Below are positions 1 through 10,500 of a DNA stretch of 60,408 nucleotides, in pieces. The notes under the pieces are model-generated. The model saw nothing but the letters and a program-made list of their open reading frames with translations. It ran no database searches and was not told where the DNA came from. This DNA comes from Bacteroidota bacterium (lineage in GTDB: Bacteria; Bacteroidota; Bacteroidia; Palsa-948), in assembly GCA_003164895.1 (NCBI GenBank), contig PLUL01000072.1, forward strand, positions 1 through 60,408. Reading direction: 5' to 3'. Every line of letters starts with the position of its first letter. Position 1 is the first letter of the stretch. Made by a program: the position numbers and the translations under genes.

Positions 1-123
1 CTGCATTCCTGAATCTATGTTTTGCCGCCAGCAGGGAATTGTTTTCTATTCTTTATTTGCTTCGCTTTTTGCATTTTCTGGCAGTAATACGTGATAAGCG
101 AATAGTAAATAGTTGTTGCACCC

Positions 124-2181
124 TTATGGCTTATCACCAAATTTGTCGTGTATAAGCTTTTCAAGAGAATCAATTTTTTCCTGTGTGCTTTTCAATTCTT
201 TGATAACCGGTTTGTGGATGAAGAAATACATGCCCAAAATAATAAGCAATGTGCAGGCAAGAATAATTACTATATAAAGTATCCTTTCACGGTAAGCAGT
301 CATATCAACAAAAGGAACAAGGCGTTTGGTAAACCTTATGGAAAAAGTTTGCTGCGCTTTATTTCCGGATTGATCTTTTACATTGATCTGTACAGTAAAC
401 GTCCCTTCGTGAACTCCTGAAGAATCTGTTATCAATCCGGCTTTGTCAATTCTTATCCAGGAAGGAGCATTGAGCAGTTCGTAATTTAATTTGTCGTTCA
501 CATTATACTTTGCTGCGATGACCTGGTAACGAAACGGATCACCGGTATAAATAAGAGTATCGGGTTTTGAAATGACATATAAAGGATTATCTAACTTTTT
601 ATTGAGTTTGAATCCTCCTATTTTTACTTCGCCCGATTTGTAATCTGTGCATGAAAAATCAAGATGAAGGTATGACCATTGTTGCGGGAAATTTACTTTT
701 TGTTTAGAATCTTTCAAGTCGTTCAAAGAATATTTAGTCCATTCTTTTTCGGTGGCGGGAATTTTAAAAGTAAGCATCTGGTTACTTTCCTGAAAGCGGA
801 TGGTAAGCGTGATAAAATCTCCCGGAGCGCCTTTGGTCCAAATGAAAAATTCGTTTTCTCCTTTTTCAAATCCTGCCAAACTATTGATCTTGCATAGTGT
901 TCCTTTCTTATCAATGGAAAGGGAATATTTTTCCTGTGGAGGAGAATCTGTTTTATTTAATTTTCCTTCCACCAGATCATAGCCATCGGGAATCCCATCT
1001 CCATTAATATCCGTATTTAATGGCGGAAAAATATTTGTATAAGGGTTTTGAGGAGTATCATAAAGCAAATTCGACCATTCCCGATAAGTTTTAACAGGTA
1101 TGTGTTCTCTTGAACACCATGCAAGGATGCTGTCAACCCTGCTCAAATATTTTTTCCATTCTATTGAAATTTCATAAAGGTGAGAGCCGCCAATCAGGAA
1201 ATAGTGTTTTGCCATTTGGTCGGCAATTAGTTTTTTATCCTTTGAAACTTCTGAAACACATCCTGAAAAATCTCCCCATTGCATGGCAAAGCGCGCATCC
1301 TTTCTCGCATCATTATAACATTGCAATCCTCCGTCAGAAGCACCGGAGGTATAATGAAATTTATCCCCATACGTATTTTTTATTTCTAAGGAAGAAAAGT
1401 GAGGTGTTTTCCCCCCGGGTTGAATCCATGATAATGGCCTTGATAAATGGTATTTTTCAAAAAGCCGCATGGATTCTTGTGCTAGAATTGATCTTGCATT
1501 GCGGGTAAGTTGTATGGACGAATTATCAATAAAGCAGAACTCAACTTTTGATATTTTGTTTACATACATCATCTCACCCCAATAACTTCTCATCACAATG
1601 GTATCGGGGTTGTTCGGATTTTTATTTTTGACTACAATGGGGCTTCCAATTTTCTGTAGTGAAGGGAAATAAATAAAAAGATTGTCGTTATAATCTTTAA
1701 ATCCACCTGCTGTTTCAGAAATAACCGTGTCGGTTGAAATATGAGCGGTACCCTGAAATAAATATTTTTTAGAATCTATTTCCTCATATTCAAGACAAAC
1801 CATACCCACTGAATTGAAATGATGCACTCCTGGTTGATTTTCATATACTGAAATTTCAGAATTGTCAATCCAAAATGCATTTGTGCCGTGGTTCGGGCAG
1901 TGATCCATAAGCTCAAAACCATGTTCGTCTAATTTTTTTAAGTAATCAGGATACTCATTTTGATCGGGTAGTGCAGCAAGATTTACGGCAAAGCAGTATT
2001 TATAATTGTACTTATTAAAAACTTCTTCAATTTGTTTTAATTTATCCAGGGGAGCATTATCATCATATCGAAAACAGATACCTCCTTTTTTATCATCAGA
2101 TGGCTGGGCAAATGTTAGGAGAGGGAAAAGACAAAAAATAAAATTTAATCGAAGGAGAATAATCAGGTAGTTTTTTTTCAT
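124..2181 (-). CDS. Secreted, membrane-anchored polysaccharide-deacetylase-like protein with Ig-like domain
   Basis: The protein starts with a signal peptide (MKKNYL.., start at 2181; an upstream in-frame Met at 2202 would bury it). Close to the mature N-terminus are a RYDDN segment and, about 50 residues later, DHCPNHG. Their spacing resembles the Asp-Asp and H-x3-H metal motifs of NodB-type polysaccharide deacetylases. A mid-protein stretch GDGIPDGYD looks like a calcium-binding thrombospondin-3-type loop. A cadherin/Ig-like segment follows (LNYELLNAPSWIRID). One transmembrane helix near the C-terminus is followed by a short charged tail with coiled-coil character. It would sit on the cell surface or in the periplasm and act on a glycan. 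It diverges from the glycan operon downstream, which fits that role. The deacetylase assignment rests on motif resemblance only; the ends of the gene are secure. Confidence 0.6.
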   Translation of the reverse strand: MKKNYLIILLRLNFIFCLFPLLTFAQPSDDKKGGICFRYDDNAPLDKLKQIEEVFNKYNYKYCFAVNLAALPDQNEYPDYLKKLDEHGFELMDHCPNHGTNAFWIDNSEISVYENQPGVHHFNSVGMVCLEYEEIDSKKYLFQGTAHISTDTVISETAGGFKDYNDNLFIYFPSLQKIGSPIVVKNKNPNNPDTIVMRSYWGEMMYVNKISKVEFCFIDNSSIQLTRNARSILAQESMRLFEKYHLSRPLSWIQPGGKTPHFSSLEIKNTYGDKFHYTSGASDGGLQCYNDARKDARFAMQWGDFSGCVSEVSKDKKLIADQMAKHYFLIGGSHLYEISIEWKKYLSRVDSILAWCSREHIPVKTYREWSNLLYDTPQNPYTNIFPPLNTDINGDGIPDGYDLVEGKLNKTDSPPQEKYSLSIDKKGTLCKINSLAGFEKGENEFFIWTKGAPGDFITLTIRFQESNQMLTFKIPATEKEWTKYSLNDLKDSKQKVNFPQQWSYLHLDFSCTDYKSGEVKIGGFKLNKKLDNPLYVISKPDTLIYTGDPFRYQVIAAKYNVNDKLNYELLNAPSWIRIDKAGLITDSSGVHEGTFTVQINVKDQSGNKAQQTFSIRFTKRLVPFVDMTAYRERILYIVIILACTLLIILGMYFFIHKPVIKELKSTQEKIDSLEKLIHDKFGDKP

Positions 2182-2353
2182 AAAAAAACCAAAGTTAAAC
2201 ATTATTCATCTCGTTAATCGGACTAATTACTTTTGTTATTACGCTGAATTATTTGACATACTATTCATCAACAAGCAACCTTTTTCCTTATTTTCGCGTC
2301 TTATTCTTAGTTTTGATGTTTAAACAATTAAATTGCCTACATATTGGTTGATC

Positions 2354-3472
2354 ATGAAAATTCCATTCATAGATTTAAAAGCTAATTACCTTAGTATTAA
2401 GGATGAAATACTAACAGAAATAAATCAAGTATTAGATACTACTGCTTATATACTTGGTTCAAAAGTTCAAAATTTTGAAAGAGAATTTGCAAAAGCACAT
2501 CAGGTAGAACATTGTATTGCTGTGAGTTCGGGTACGGATGCGAATCATTTGACGTTATGGGCATTAGGAATAAAAGAGGGAGATGAGGTAATTATTCCTG
2601 CAAACACTTTCATAGCAACAGCTTGGGGAGCTACCTTATGCGGAGCAACGCCTGTTTTTGTTGATTGCGAAAAGGAAAGTTATAATATTAACCCTGAACT
2701 GGTAGAAAAAGCAATTACACCCAAGACCAAAGCAATTGTTGCCGTGCATTTATATGGACAGCCTGCAAATCTTGACCCTTTGAGAGAAATTGCAAAGAAG
2801 CATAACATTTTTTTACTGGAAGATGCAGCCCAGGCTCATCTGGCAGAATACAAAGGGAAAAAGATTGGCGGCTTAACTGATTGTGCTTCCTTTAGTTTTT
2901 ATCCTGGAAAAAATTTAGGGGCTTATGGTGAAGGAGGAGCAGTTACGACCAATAATTCCGATCTTGCTAAAAAATTTAAAATGATTCGAGATCATGGTTC
3001 AAGCCAAAAATATTTTCATGAAGTTTGCGGGCATAACTACCGTATGGAAGGCATTCAGGGAGCGGTACTTGGAGTTAAACTTAAATATCTTGATTTGTGG
3101 ACTCAAAAAAGAAGAATAGCTGCTGAGAAATACAAGAAATTATTATCGGATATTGAAGAAATTACTTTGCCAAAAGAAATGAGTTATGCAAAACATGTAT
3201 ATCATCTTTTTGTAATACAATCGCCACATAGAGATGAATTACAAAAAATATTAACTGAACAAGGAATTGGAACAGGATTGCATTACCCGCTTCCTCTTCA
3301 TTTGCAACAATGTTTCAAACACTTGGGATATAAAAAAGGTGATTTTATTCAAACGGAAAATCTTGCACAAAATTGTTTATCGCTTCCAATATTTCCTGAA
3401 ATAACAGATGATCAGATTGTTTTTGTTTCTAATGTGGTTAGAGAATTTTACAAAGCAAAAGTTCTTTGCTGA
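2354..3472 (+). CDS. DegT/DnrJ/EryC1-family PLP-dependent sugar aminotransferase (WbpE-like)
   Basis: This is a fold-type I aminotransferase that makes amino sugars on a nucleotide-sugar substrate. Family marks are the N-terminal PFIDLKANY, SSGTDANHL (phosphate of PLP), EDAAQAH (the PLP-ring Asp), and SFYPGKNLGAYGEGG, whose Lys forms the Schiff base. The length (372 residues) is normal. The ATG at 2354 begins exactly where family members start; the longer frame needs a TTG at 2333. It is the first gene of a tight operon with a glycosylphosphotransferase, a Gfo/Idh dehydrogenase and a hexapeptide acyltransferase. The set aminotransferase plus dehydrogenase plus acyltransferase matches WbpE/WbpB/WbpD of UDP-2,3-diacetamido-uronate synthesis. 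That pathway is inferred from context. Confidence 0.9.
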   Translation: MKIPFIDLKANYLSIKDEILTEINQVLDTTAYILGSKVQNFEREFAKAHQVEHCIAVSSGTDANHLTLWALGIKEGDEVIIPANTFIATAWGATLCGATPVFVDCEKESYNINPELVEKAITPKTKAIVAVHLYGQPANLDPLREIAKKHNIFLLEDAAQAHLAEYKGKKIGGLTDCASFSFYPGKNLGAYGEGGAVTTNNSDLAKKFKMIRDHGSSQKYFHEVCGHNYRMEGIQGAVLGVKLKYLDLWTQKRRIAAEKYKKLLSDIEEITLPKEMSYAKHVYHLFVIQSPHRDELQKILTEQGIGTGLHYPLPLHLQQCFKHLGYKKGDFIQTENLAQNCLSLPIFPEITDDQIVFVSNVVREFYKAKVLC

Positions 3473-3484
3473 GATTTTAAGAAA

Positions 3485-4912
3485 ATGAAAAACATATTCA
3501 GAATTTATCCGAAATATAAATGGATGCTTGCTTTCATGGATATGCTGGCAATTCATTTATCTTTCCTCTTTTCATTATATATTCTTAACATTCATTCGGA
3601 AAATCTGCTAATGAATTATTTTTCTTTTTCAAAATTTTTATGGCTCTTTAGTTTTTCAGTTTTTGCAATCTATTATTTTCAATATTCCAACCTTTATAAA
3701 ATCCAAACTATTTATAATTCTTTCAGCCATTCATTCCTGATCGTGAAATCATCTATGTTCGTAGTATTGGGATTTATAATATTTCAATTTGCAACTACTC
3801 GGATTGAATATGAATCGAGATTATTTTTTCTAATATGGCTGTGTGTTCTTATTCTAGTTCTTCTGTGTTTGAGAGTACCTGTAGCTAAAATGCTTGCAAC
3901 TACAACTTTTTTAAAAGACAGAGTTATTATTATTGGAGCCGGAGAAAAAGGAAGAGGGATTTTAAATTTATTTCATACTCAAGTAAAATTTAAAGAGGCG
4001 GTTGGTTTTATTGATGATGATGTGAGTGTGCCGACTATTGATAATGTTCCGGTTATAGGAAAAATAAAGGATGCTAAAGAAATATTTGAAAGTAATTGTG
4101 TGGATTATTTTATTCTTGCAATAGATAATTTAAAACGCGAACAATTTTACGAAATTTTTAAATTTTTTAAAGAAAATAAATTGCCTTTCTATGTAAGTTC
4201 TACCTACGTAAAAGTAATTTATGAAAAACTTAATTTGGATCGTTTTGGCGAATCAGGAATGGTAAGGTTTAACAGCAGTTTGGATAATAAACTATTTGAT
4301 TATGCAAAAAGATTATTTGATATTGTTGCAAGTGCAATAGGAATTATTATTTTTTCTCCATTCTTTCTCATTATTGGTCTGCTCGTTAAGTTTTCTTCCA
4401 AGGGGCAACTTTTTTACAAACAAATCCGAATAGGTAAAGGAGGAAAACCATTTTATTTTTATAAATTCAGAACAATGTATCTGAATAGCGATAAAGATGT
4501 GGAAAGAAAGAAAAGTGTTGAAGCGTTTATTAAAGGAGAATTTGTTTCAGACAATGGATTCAATAAAATTGTTAACAAGTCACGCATAACACCAATTGGA
4601 TATTATTTACGAAAATATAGTCTGGATGAATTACCTCAGCTATTTAATGTCCTTAAAGGAGATATGAGTTTGGTGGGCGCCAGACCTTGCATAGTAAGTG
4701 AATGGAAAGTATATGATGATTGGCAAAAACTTCGTTTGGATTTTATACCCGGATGCACAGGATTGTGGCAGGTTTGCGGAAGAAGCGAAGTGGATTTTGA
4801 AGATTCAGTGTTGATGGATGTTTATTATAATCAAAACCACTCTTTATGGTTTGATTTTAAAATAATTTTAAAAACATTTTCAGTAATACTTAATGGAAAA
4901 GGAGGAGGATAA
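3485..4912 (+). CDS. Polyprenyl glycosylphosphotransferase (initiating sugar transferase)
   Basis: This membrane enzyme transfers a sugar-1-phosphate from a nucleotide sugar to undecaprenyl phosphate, the first step of building an O-antigen or exopolysaccharide unit. The N-terminal 130 residues hold four hydrophobic segments. A Rossmann-like CoA-binding-type domain follows (VIIIGAGEKGRGIL). After another membrane segment comes the catalytic bacterial sugar transferase domain with YKFRTMYLNSD, SLVGARPC and PGCTGLWQVCGRSEVDFED. The 475-residue length is typical of WbaP/EpsE-type proteins. It lies 12 bp after the aminotransferase and 3 bp before the dehydrogenase, so it is co-transcribed. The sugar transferred is not readable from sequence. 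Confidence 0.92.
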   Translation: MKNIFRIYPKYKWMLAFMDMLAIHLSFLFSLYILNIHSENLLMNYFSFSKFLWLFSFSVFAIYYFQYSNLYKIQTIYNSFSHSFLIVKSSMFVVLGFIIFQFATTRIEYESRLFFLIWLCVLILVLLCLRVPVAKMLATTTFLKDRVIIIGAGEKGRGILNLFHTQVKFKEAVGFIDDDVSVPTIDNVPVIGKIKDAKEIFESNCVDYFILAIDNLKREQFYEIFKFFKENKLPFYVSSTYVKVIYEKLNLDRFGESGMVRFNSSLDNKLFDYAKRLFDIVASAIGIIIFSPFFLIIGLLVKFSSKGQLFYKQIRIGKGGKPFYFYKFRTMYLNSDKDVERKKSVEAFIKGEFVSDNGFNKIVNKSRITPIGYYLRKYSLDELPQLFNVLKGDMSLVGARPCIVSEWKVYDDWQKLRLDFIPGCTGLWQVCGRSEVDFEDSVLMDVYYNQNHSLWFDFKIILKTFSVILNGKGGG

Positions 4913-4915
4913 TTT

Positions 4916-5917
4916 ATGAATATAGGAATTATTGGACTCGGATACTGGGGACCAAATATGGTTCGGAACTTCATGATGAATGAACACATTCAGAAAGTTG
5001 TATGTTGCGATTTGGATGAAAAACAACTTCTGAAGGCAAAAAGAAGTTTTCATTCGATTGAAACGACCAAGAATCCGCAGGATATATTTAAAGATAAAAA
5101 TATTGACGCCGTTGTTATTGTTACTCCTATCAGCACACATTTTTCACTTGCTAAAGAAGCGCTTCAAAGTGGAAAACATGTATTAGTGGAAAAACCCTTA
5201 ACGCCAACTGTTGAAGAGGCAGAAACTCTTATTAATTTAGCTGAACAAAAAGGATTGGTTTTAATGGTAGATCACACGTTCTTATATACTGCGGCTGTGA
5301 AGAAAATTAAAGAGCTTGTGGATTCGGATGTAATTGGAGATATTTATTATTTTGATTCTATCCGCATTAACCTTGGATTATTTCAGAGAGATGCAAACGT
5401 GATATGGGATTTAGCTCCGCATGATTTTTCAATCATGAATTATATTCTGAATAAAAAACCAGTTTCTTTGAAGGCGATGGGAGCTGATCATGTAGGGAAT
5501 GGAATGGAAAACATTGCCTATGTTCACGTAAATTTTGAGGATAACCTGATTGCACATTTTCATTTGAACTGGCTTTCTCCTGTTAAACTGAGAAAAGTAT
5601 TAATTGGGGGATCAAAGAAAATGATTGTGTTTGACGATATGGAGAATTCCGAGAAGGTAAAACTCTATGATAAAGGAATTAATATTAAAACGAAAGAAGA
5701 TGAATATCAAAAACTTGTTAATTACCGATTAGGGGATTCATATAGCCCGGCAATAAATAATATTGAAGCATTAAAAGGAGTGGTAGATGATTTTGTTAAT
5801 TCTATTAGAAATAAAACACAACCATTATCTTCAGGAGTAGAAGGATTAAAAACAGTACAACTACTTGAAGCTTCTCAGAAGTCAATAAAAAATAATGGCA
5901 AATTAATTTATTTATGA
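4916..5917 (+). CDS. Gfo/Idh/MocA-family nucleotide-sugar oxidoreductase (WbpB-like)
   Basis: NAD(P)-dependent sugar dehydrogenase. The N-terminal Rossmann motif GIIGLGYWGPNM and the EKPLT motif (the family's EKP) near residue 95 are both present. The C-terminal half has the alpha/beta substrate domain (WDLAPHDFSIMNY). The length of 333 residues is normal. It probably oxidises C3 of a UDP-sugar so that the neighbouring DegT enzyme can aminate it, as WbpB does for WbpE. Its stop codon overlaps the start of the acyltransferase by four bases (ATGA at 5914), which suggests translational coupling. Confidence 0.88.
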   Translation: MNIGIIGLGYWGPNMVRNFMMNEHIQKVVCCDLDEKQLLKAKRSFHSIETTKNPQDIFKDKNIDAVVIVTPISTHFSLAKEALQSGKHVLVEKPLTPTVEEAETLINLAEQKGLVLMVDHTFLYTAAVKKIKELVDSDVIGDIYYFDSIRINLGLFQRDANVIWDLAPHDFSIMNYILNKKPVSLKAMGADHVGNGMENIAYVHVNFEDNLIAHFHLNWLSPVKLRKVLIGGSKKMIVFDDMENSEKVKLYDKGINIKTKEDEYQKLVNYRLGDSYSPAINNIEALKGVVDDFVNSIRNKTQPLSSGVEGLKTVQLLEASQKSIKNNGKLIYL

Positions 5918-6405
5918 GTGAACTTTTTCAGAGCATTGCCTCGGATGTAAAATTGGGGAAGGATGTTAAAATATTTAAGTTTGTAAATCTTTATGGATGT
6001 ACAATAGGAGACAATACGAAGATTGGAGCTTTTGTAGAGATTCAAAAAAATGCTGTGATTGGGAAAAACTGTAAAATATCTTCTCACAGTTTTATTTGTG
6101 AAGGTGTGAATATTGAAGACAATGTTTTTGTTGGACATAGTGTTACTTTTATTAATGATATGTATCCAAAGGCTGCAAATGAAGATGGCACATTGCTAAC
6201 AGACAAAGATTGGCAAGTAGTAAAAACATTTGTGAAAAAAGGTACTTCTATTGGTTCAGGTTCAACAATTTTAGGCGGAGTAACTATTAATGCAAATGCA
6301 ATGATAGGTGCAGGTTCAGTAGTTACGAAAGATGTTCCCGCCAATACAATTGTTGCAGGAAATCCGGCAAAGATTATTCGTAAAATATTAGAAGGCGCGA
6401 AGTAA
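5914..6405 (+). CDS. Left-handed beta-helix (hexapeptide-repeat) N-acyltransferase, WbpD-like
   Basis: The protein consists mostly of hexapeptide repeats ([LIV]-G-x4), for example IGDNTKIGAFVEI, IGKNCKISSHSFI, IGSGSTILGGVTI and IGAGSVVTKDV. It ends with the usual NPAKIIRK helix. The family transfers acetyl from acetyl-CoA to an amino sugar. The combination with an aminotransferase and a Gfo/Idh enzyme makes N-acetylation of a 3-amino-sugar nucleotide the best guess. It is the last gene of the operon and converges on aroK. Confidence 0.88.
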   Translation: MSELFQSIASDVKLGKDVKIFKFVNLYGCTIGDNTKIGAFVEIQKNAVIGKNCKISSHSFICEGVNIEDNVFVGHSVTFINDMYPKAANEDGTLLTDKDWQVVKTFVKKGTSIGSGSTILGGVTINANAMIGAGSVVTKDVPANTIVAGNPAKIIRKILEGAK

Positions 6406-6433
6406 CAAAAAGCGGATTATAAATACTTACTTG

Positions 6434-6946
6434 TTATTTTTTTAAAAGCTTTTCAATGATTTCCGCAAGTTCATCCGCTGTTTTTTTTTCTGCTTGTATT
6501 ATATAATCTGCTTTTCCATAAAAAGGCAGACGATCTTCTATATTAGTATTAATAAAATATTTCAGATCAACTTCATTTATGCCGCGGATAAGAGGGCGTT
6601 TGTTTTGTACTTTTGATAATCTTTTTACGAGGGTATCAACACCCATTTCAATATAAACTGAAGTTCCATTTTGATTGATAAGTTCCATAGTGTTGTAAAA
6701 GCAAGGAGTTCCTCCTCCGAGGGAAATTACTACATTATTTTTGCTCATAAGTTTTTTTAGAAATTCGTGTTCGATGAAACGAAAACTTTCTTCTCCCTCA
6801 GTATCAAAAATTTCTTTGATTGTTTTACCGGTTGTTTCTTCTATATGTATGTCAAGATCTATAAAATCTTTTTTCAATTTTTCAGCCAATAGTTTCCCTG
6901 TCGTACTCTTCCCGCTACCCATGTACCCAATGAGAAAAACCTTCAT
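6434..6946 (-). CDS. aroK: Shikimate kinase
   Basis: Phosphorylates shikimate at O3 with ATP in the chorismate pathway. The P-loop is GYMGSGKST near residue 8, the shikimate-binding DLDIHIE follows at about residue 32, and SLGGGTPCF and RLPFY match the substrate and lid motifs. The length of 170 residues is normal. The ATG at 6946 gives the standard N-terminus MKVFLIGYMG; the two-codon longer frame starts with TTG. Chorismate made here also feeds the futalosine route started by MqnA (32.6 kb). Confidence 0.95.
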   Translation of the reverse strand: MKVFLIGYMGSGKSTTGKLLAEKLKKDFIDLDIHIEETTGKTIKEIFDTEGEESFRFIEHEFLKKLMSKNNVVISLGGGTPCFYNTMELINQNGTSVYIEMGVDTLVKRLSKVQNKRPLIRGINEVDLKYFINTNIEDRLPFYGKADYIIQAEKKTADELAEIIEKLLKK

Positions 6947-6989
6947 CTGCAAATATAATAGTGGAAATGATATTTGATAAAAATTCCTT

Positions 6990-7019
6990 TTTGAGCGTAA
7001 CGAAATGCTTATATCTTTG
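6990..7019 (+). promoter_or_regulatory. Bacteroidota-type promoter of tRNA-Lys
   Basis: TTTG at 6990-6993, an 18-bp spacer, then TATCTTTG at 7012-7019. This fits the phylum consensus TTTG/N17-23/TAnnTTTG. The predicted start lies about 20 bp before the tRNA. Confidence 0.75.
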
Positions 7020-7043
7020 CGCCTTGTTTTTTGAAATGCAATT

Positions 7044-7116
7044 GATCCCGTAGCTCAGCTGGTAGAGCATTACACTTTTAATGTAGGGGTCCTGGGTTCA
7101 AATCCCAGCGGGATCA
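7044..7116 (+). tRNA. tRNA-Lys (anticodon TTT)
   Basis: A complete cloverleaf is visible. The acceptor GATCCCG pairs with CGGGATC and the discriminator is A. The D arm GCTC..GAGC and the T arm CTGGG-TTCAAAT-CCCAG are intact. The anticodon stem TTACA/TGTAG encloses the loop CTTTTAA, giving anticodon TTT (Lys). CCA is not encoded; CTT follows the discriminator. Confidence 0.97.
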
Positions 7117-7118
7117 CT

Positions 7119-7149
7119 TAAAACCTTGGCTCTCCGCCAGGGTTTTTTA
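7119..7149 (+). terminator. Rho-independent terminator after tRNA-Lys
   Basis: AAAACCTTGGC and GCCAGGGTTTT form an 11-bp stem with one G-T pair around a TCTCC loop, followed by a T run. It lies directly behind the tRNA. Confidence 0.8.
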
Positions 7150-7524
7150 GTTTTTATAAGCAAATGGTACAGAATCCGGTCGAGCGGAATGCCTCTTTTA
7201 CTTGTTTTCATATAATCTATTTCCAATATTTATTTGATAAGTCATCATTGCAATGACGAATATATCTTTATTAGAGGAAGTCTCTTTACTTTTTTCTCCG
7301 ACAATAATGGAAATATTTTTGTTGTTGGCGGATACCAAAATTCTCTTCTCACCTCAACATAGCTGTTTCCTCTGATATTTTTTTAATAATAAACTATGAC
7401 TTTTATCATATTTTTATTTTTTGTATTAAAGATTTACTTATTATTGCGGCCTGAAAAATAAAAATACATTATTCAATTTAATATTTTTAATTTAAAAAAC
7501 AATCTCATCTATTAAAATCTCTCT
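7150..7524. other. 375-bp AT-rich intergenic region, no gene seen
   Basis: Very AT-rich spacer upstream of the giant secreted protein. No convincing ORF, no clean TTTG/TAnnTTTG promoter and no strong hairpin were found. It presumably holds the promoter and leader of the gene at 7525. Confidence 0.5.
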
Positions 7525-10500
7525 ATGAAAAAATCATTTTTACTCTTCGCCCTTCTTTCGTTTAATTTTGGAATTTGGACATTAAACTCTACTGCTCAAG
7601 GCGTGTGTTTTAAGCCGGTAACAAATTATGCAGCAGGAAATTGTCCAGCACCAATGTGTATCGCGGATTTTAACGGAGATGGAAAACCGGATTTTGCAGT
7701 TCCTAATAATTGCGATAACACCGTATCCATCCTTTTAAATAACGGATCGGGTATTTTTGGAGCTCCTATTAACTTGGGAGCAGGCTCTGGTAATGGTGTG
7801 TGGCAAGTTTGCAGTGCAGATTTTAACGGAGATGGAAAAGCCGATATAGCTGTAATTGATAATAATGTTAATACAGTTACTGTTTATCTTGGTAATGGAG
7901 CAGGTGGATTCGGACCTGGTCTTGCTTTACCTACAGGATCTGGTCCTGAATGGGTGATAAGTGCCGATTTTAACGGAGATGGTAAAAAAGATTTAGCAGT
8001 GGCTAATTGGAATGATCAAACTATTTCTATTTATTTAGGAAATGGTTCTGGTGGTTTTGCTACTGCTGTTACCACCGCTGCTTTAAGTGGAAGACCCAAC
8101 TCAATGGTGAATGCTGACATGAACGGTGATGGAAAACAAGATTTAGTAGTAGCTGATTATGGTAATGGTACTATTGATATTCTTCTTGGAAACAATGATG
8201 GGACCTTTCAATCACCATCAACTACCTATTCTGGTAATAGTCCGTCAAATGTTGTTGTTGCCGATTTTAACGCAGACGGGAAACTTGATGTAGCTGCGTC
8301 AAATAGATATAGTAATAATTTATCTGTATTATTAGGTAATGGTAATGGAACCTTGAATTCTGCAACTACTTTTAATACTGGAAGTCAACCTTATGGAATT
8401 GTTACTGCCGATTTTAACGGTGATGGAAATTTGGATTTGGCAGTTAATAATAATAATAATGCAACCGTTTCTGTATTGCTTGGTAATGGCAATGGATCAT
8501 TTGGAACACAAGCAGTTTTCAATATTGGAAATAGCCCATATAATATTGTATGTGCCGATTTTAATGGTGATGGAAAACCTGATTTGGCAACTCCAAACAA
8601 TAATGACGGTAATGTTTCCGTTTTATTAAATACTACTGCACCTACTGTTGCGGCAAGTGTTAGCCCTTCTTATACAGTTTGTCCAGGAACTTCAGTTATT
8701 CTTTCAGGATCTGGTGCTGGACAAGCTCATACTGTTACTTACCAAGTACCTTTTTCCAGTTTAACAAACTGTCCTAATAGCTGCGGAGCTGGAAGTTACT
8801 ACGGCACTAATCCAGGTTTTACATGGACAGGAACCGAGCCAGGTGGAGCTATTATTAATTCTGTCACCATTCAAGCAAATATTGGAGTGGATTGTAGCGG
8901 AGGATCACATTCAGCAACTTTAAACACCCATAATATCGGATCTCAATCAGATCCATCTTGGTGTTCTTGCGCTACAAGAAACCAAATAGTTACTTATAAT
9001 GTTAATCCTAGTAATTATGTTGTAGGTGGTTCTAACTCTTTTCAAACTTTTGGAAATACTTTTGGATTTAGCAACAATACAAATTGGTCATCTGGCATAT
9101 ATGCTATAGTTACTGTAACCTATAATAATCCTTATACATGGACAGGTGGTGTTAATGATGGCATTGCGTTTGTTCCTGGTTCAACTGCTGCGTATTCGGT
9201 ATATGCTACCACTCCAACAGGATGTGTAAGTAATATTTCAACTGTAACTGTTACCGTTCTTCCCGCAACTTCACCTACAGTTACTCCAACAGATGCTTCA
9301 TGTGTTTGTAATGGTTCAGCGAATATTTCTGTATCCGGTGGCACTGGTGCAATTTCTTATTCATGGTCTAATGGAAATACCACAACTGCAACGTCAGGAC
9401 TTTGCGCAGGAAATTATACAGTTAATACTACAGATTCAAAGGGTTGTAAAAGCTCTACTCCTGTAACTATTAATGCTGCACCATCAATGATTTTTTCTCC
9501 AACATCTGCTGATGCAACTTGTAATTGCAATGGAACTTCTGCTATGGCAATATCAGGAGGCACATCTCCATACACTTTTTCATGGTCAAATGGAGCAACT
9601 ACTTCTTCAGTTACTGGTCTTTGTGCAGGAACATATACGTTAACTGCTACTGACTCTTATAGCGTTGGTTGTCAAAACGTATCTATTGTTAGTATTGCAA
9701 ATACTCAATCAGTAACAGTTTCTTCAGAATCACATATTAATGCAAGTTGTTCGGCCGCATGTAATGGAGGTGCTGCGGTAACTATAACTAACGGAGCTAG
9801 TCCTGTTACGTATGCTTGGTCAACTTCACCGATTCAAACAACAGCATCAGCTTCGAGTCTTTGTGCTAATACTACTTATACACTAACAGCAACTGATGCA
9901 AATGGTTGTAAGACTGTAAGTGAATCTGTTATAGGTATTACACCTATGGTTCTCTCTACTCTAAATACAAATGCTAATTGCAGTACCTCTTGTAATGGTA
10001 CATCTTCTGCTTCAGTAAATGGAGGTAAAGCGCCTTACACTTATGCATGGTCAAATGGCGGAACCAATGCAATGGCAACAGGTCTTTGCGCAGGTTCAAC
10101 TTATACCTTAACTGTTACGGATGCCAGCGGATGTAATCAGGTTACTACTACGTCTATTGATGGTAATCCTGTAGCAAATATTGCTTCATTCTCAACCACT
10201 TTTGCAGCTTGTAAGGGTGTTTGTAATGGTACAGCAGTTCCGGTAGTTTCAGGAGGAACAGCACCTTATACTTATTTATGGTCTAACGGAAATACTACTT
10301 CTACAGCAACGGGTCTTTGTGCAAGCACATCTTACACTTTGACAGTTAAAGACGTAAATGGTTGTGGTAGCGTTGCAACAACTACTGTTACTGCAGATCC
10401 AAATCCTTTACAAATTGACCCTGGTAATTTTATAACTACTAACGCATCGTGTAATTCAGTTTGTAACGGAACTGCATATGCAACAGTATATAATGGATCA

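Noticed and set aside
148-1508. Several + strand ORFs inside the first gene
   Set aside because: They are antisense shadows of the 124-2181 gene, with no family resemblance or start signals.
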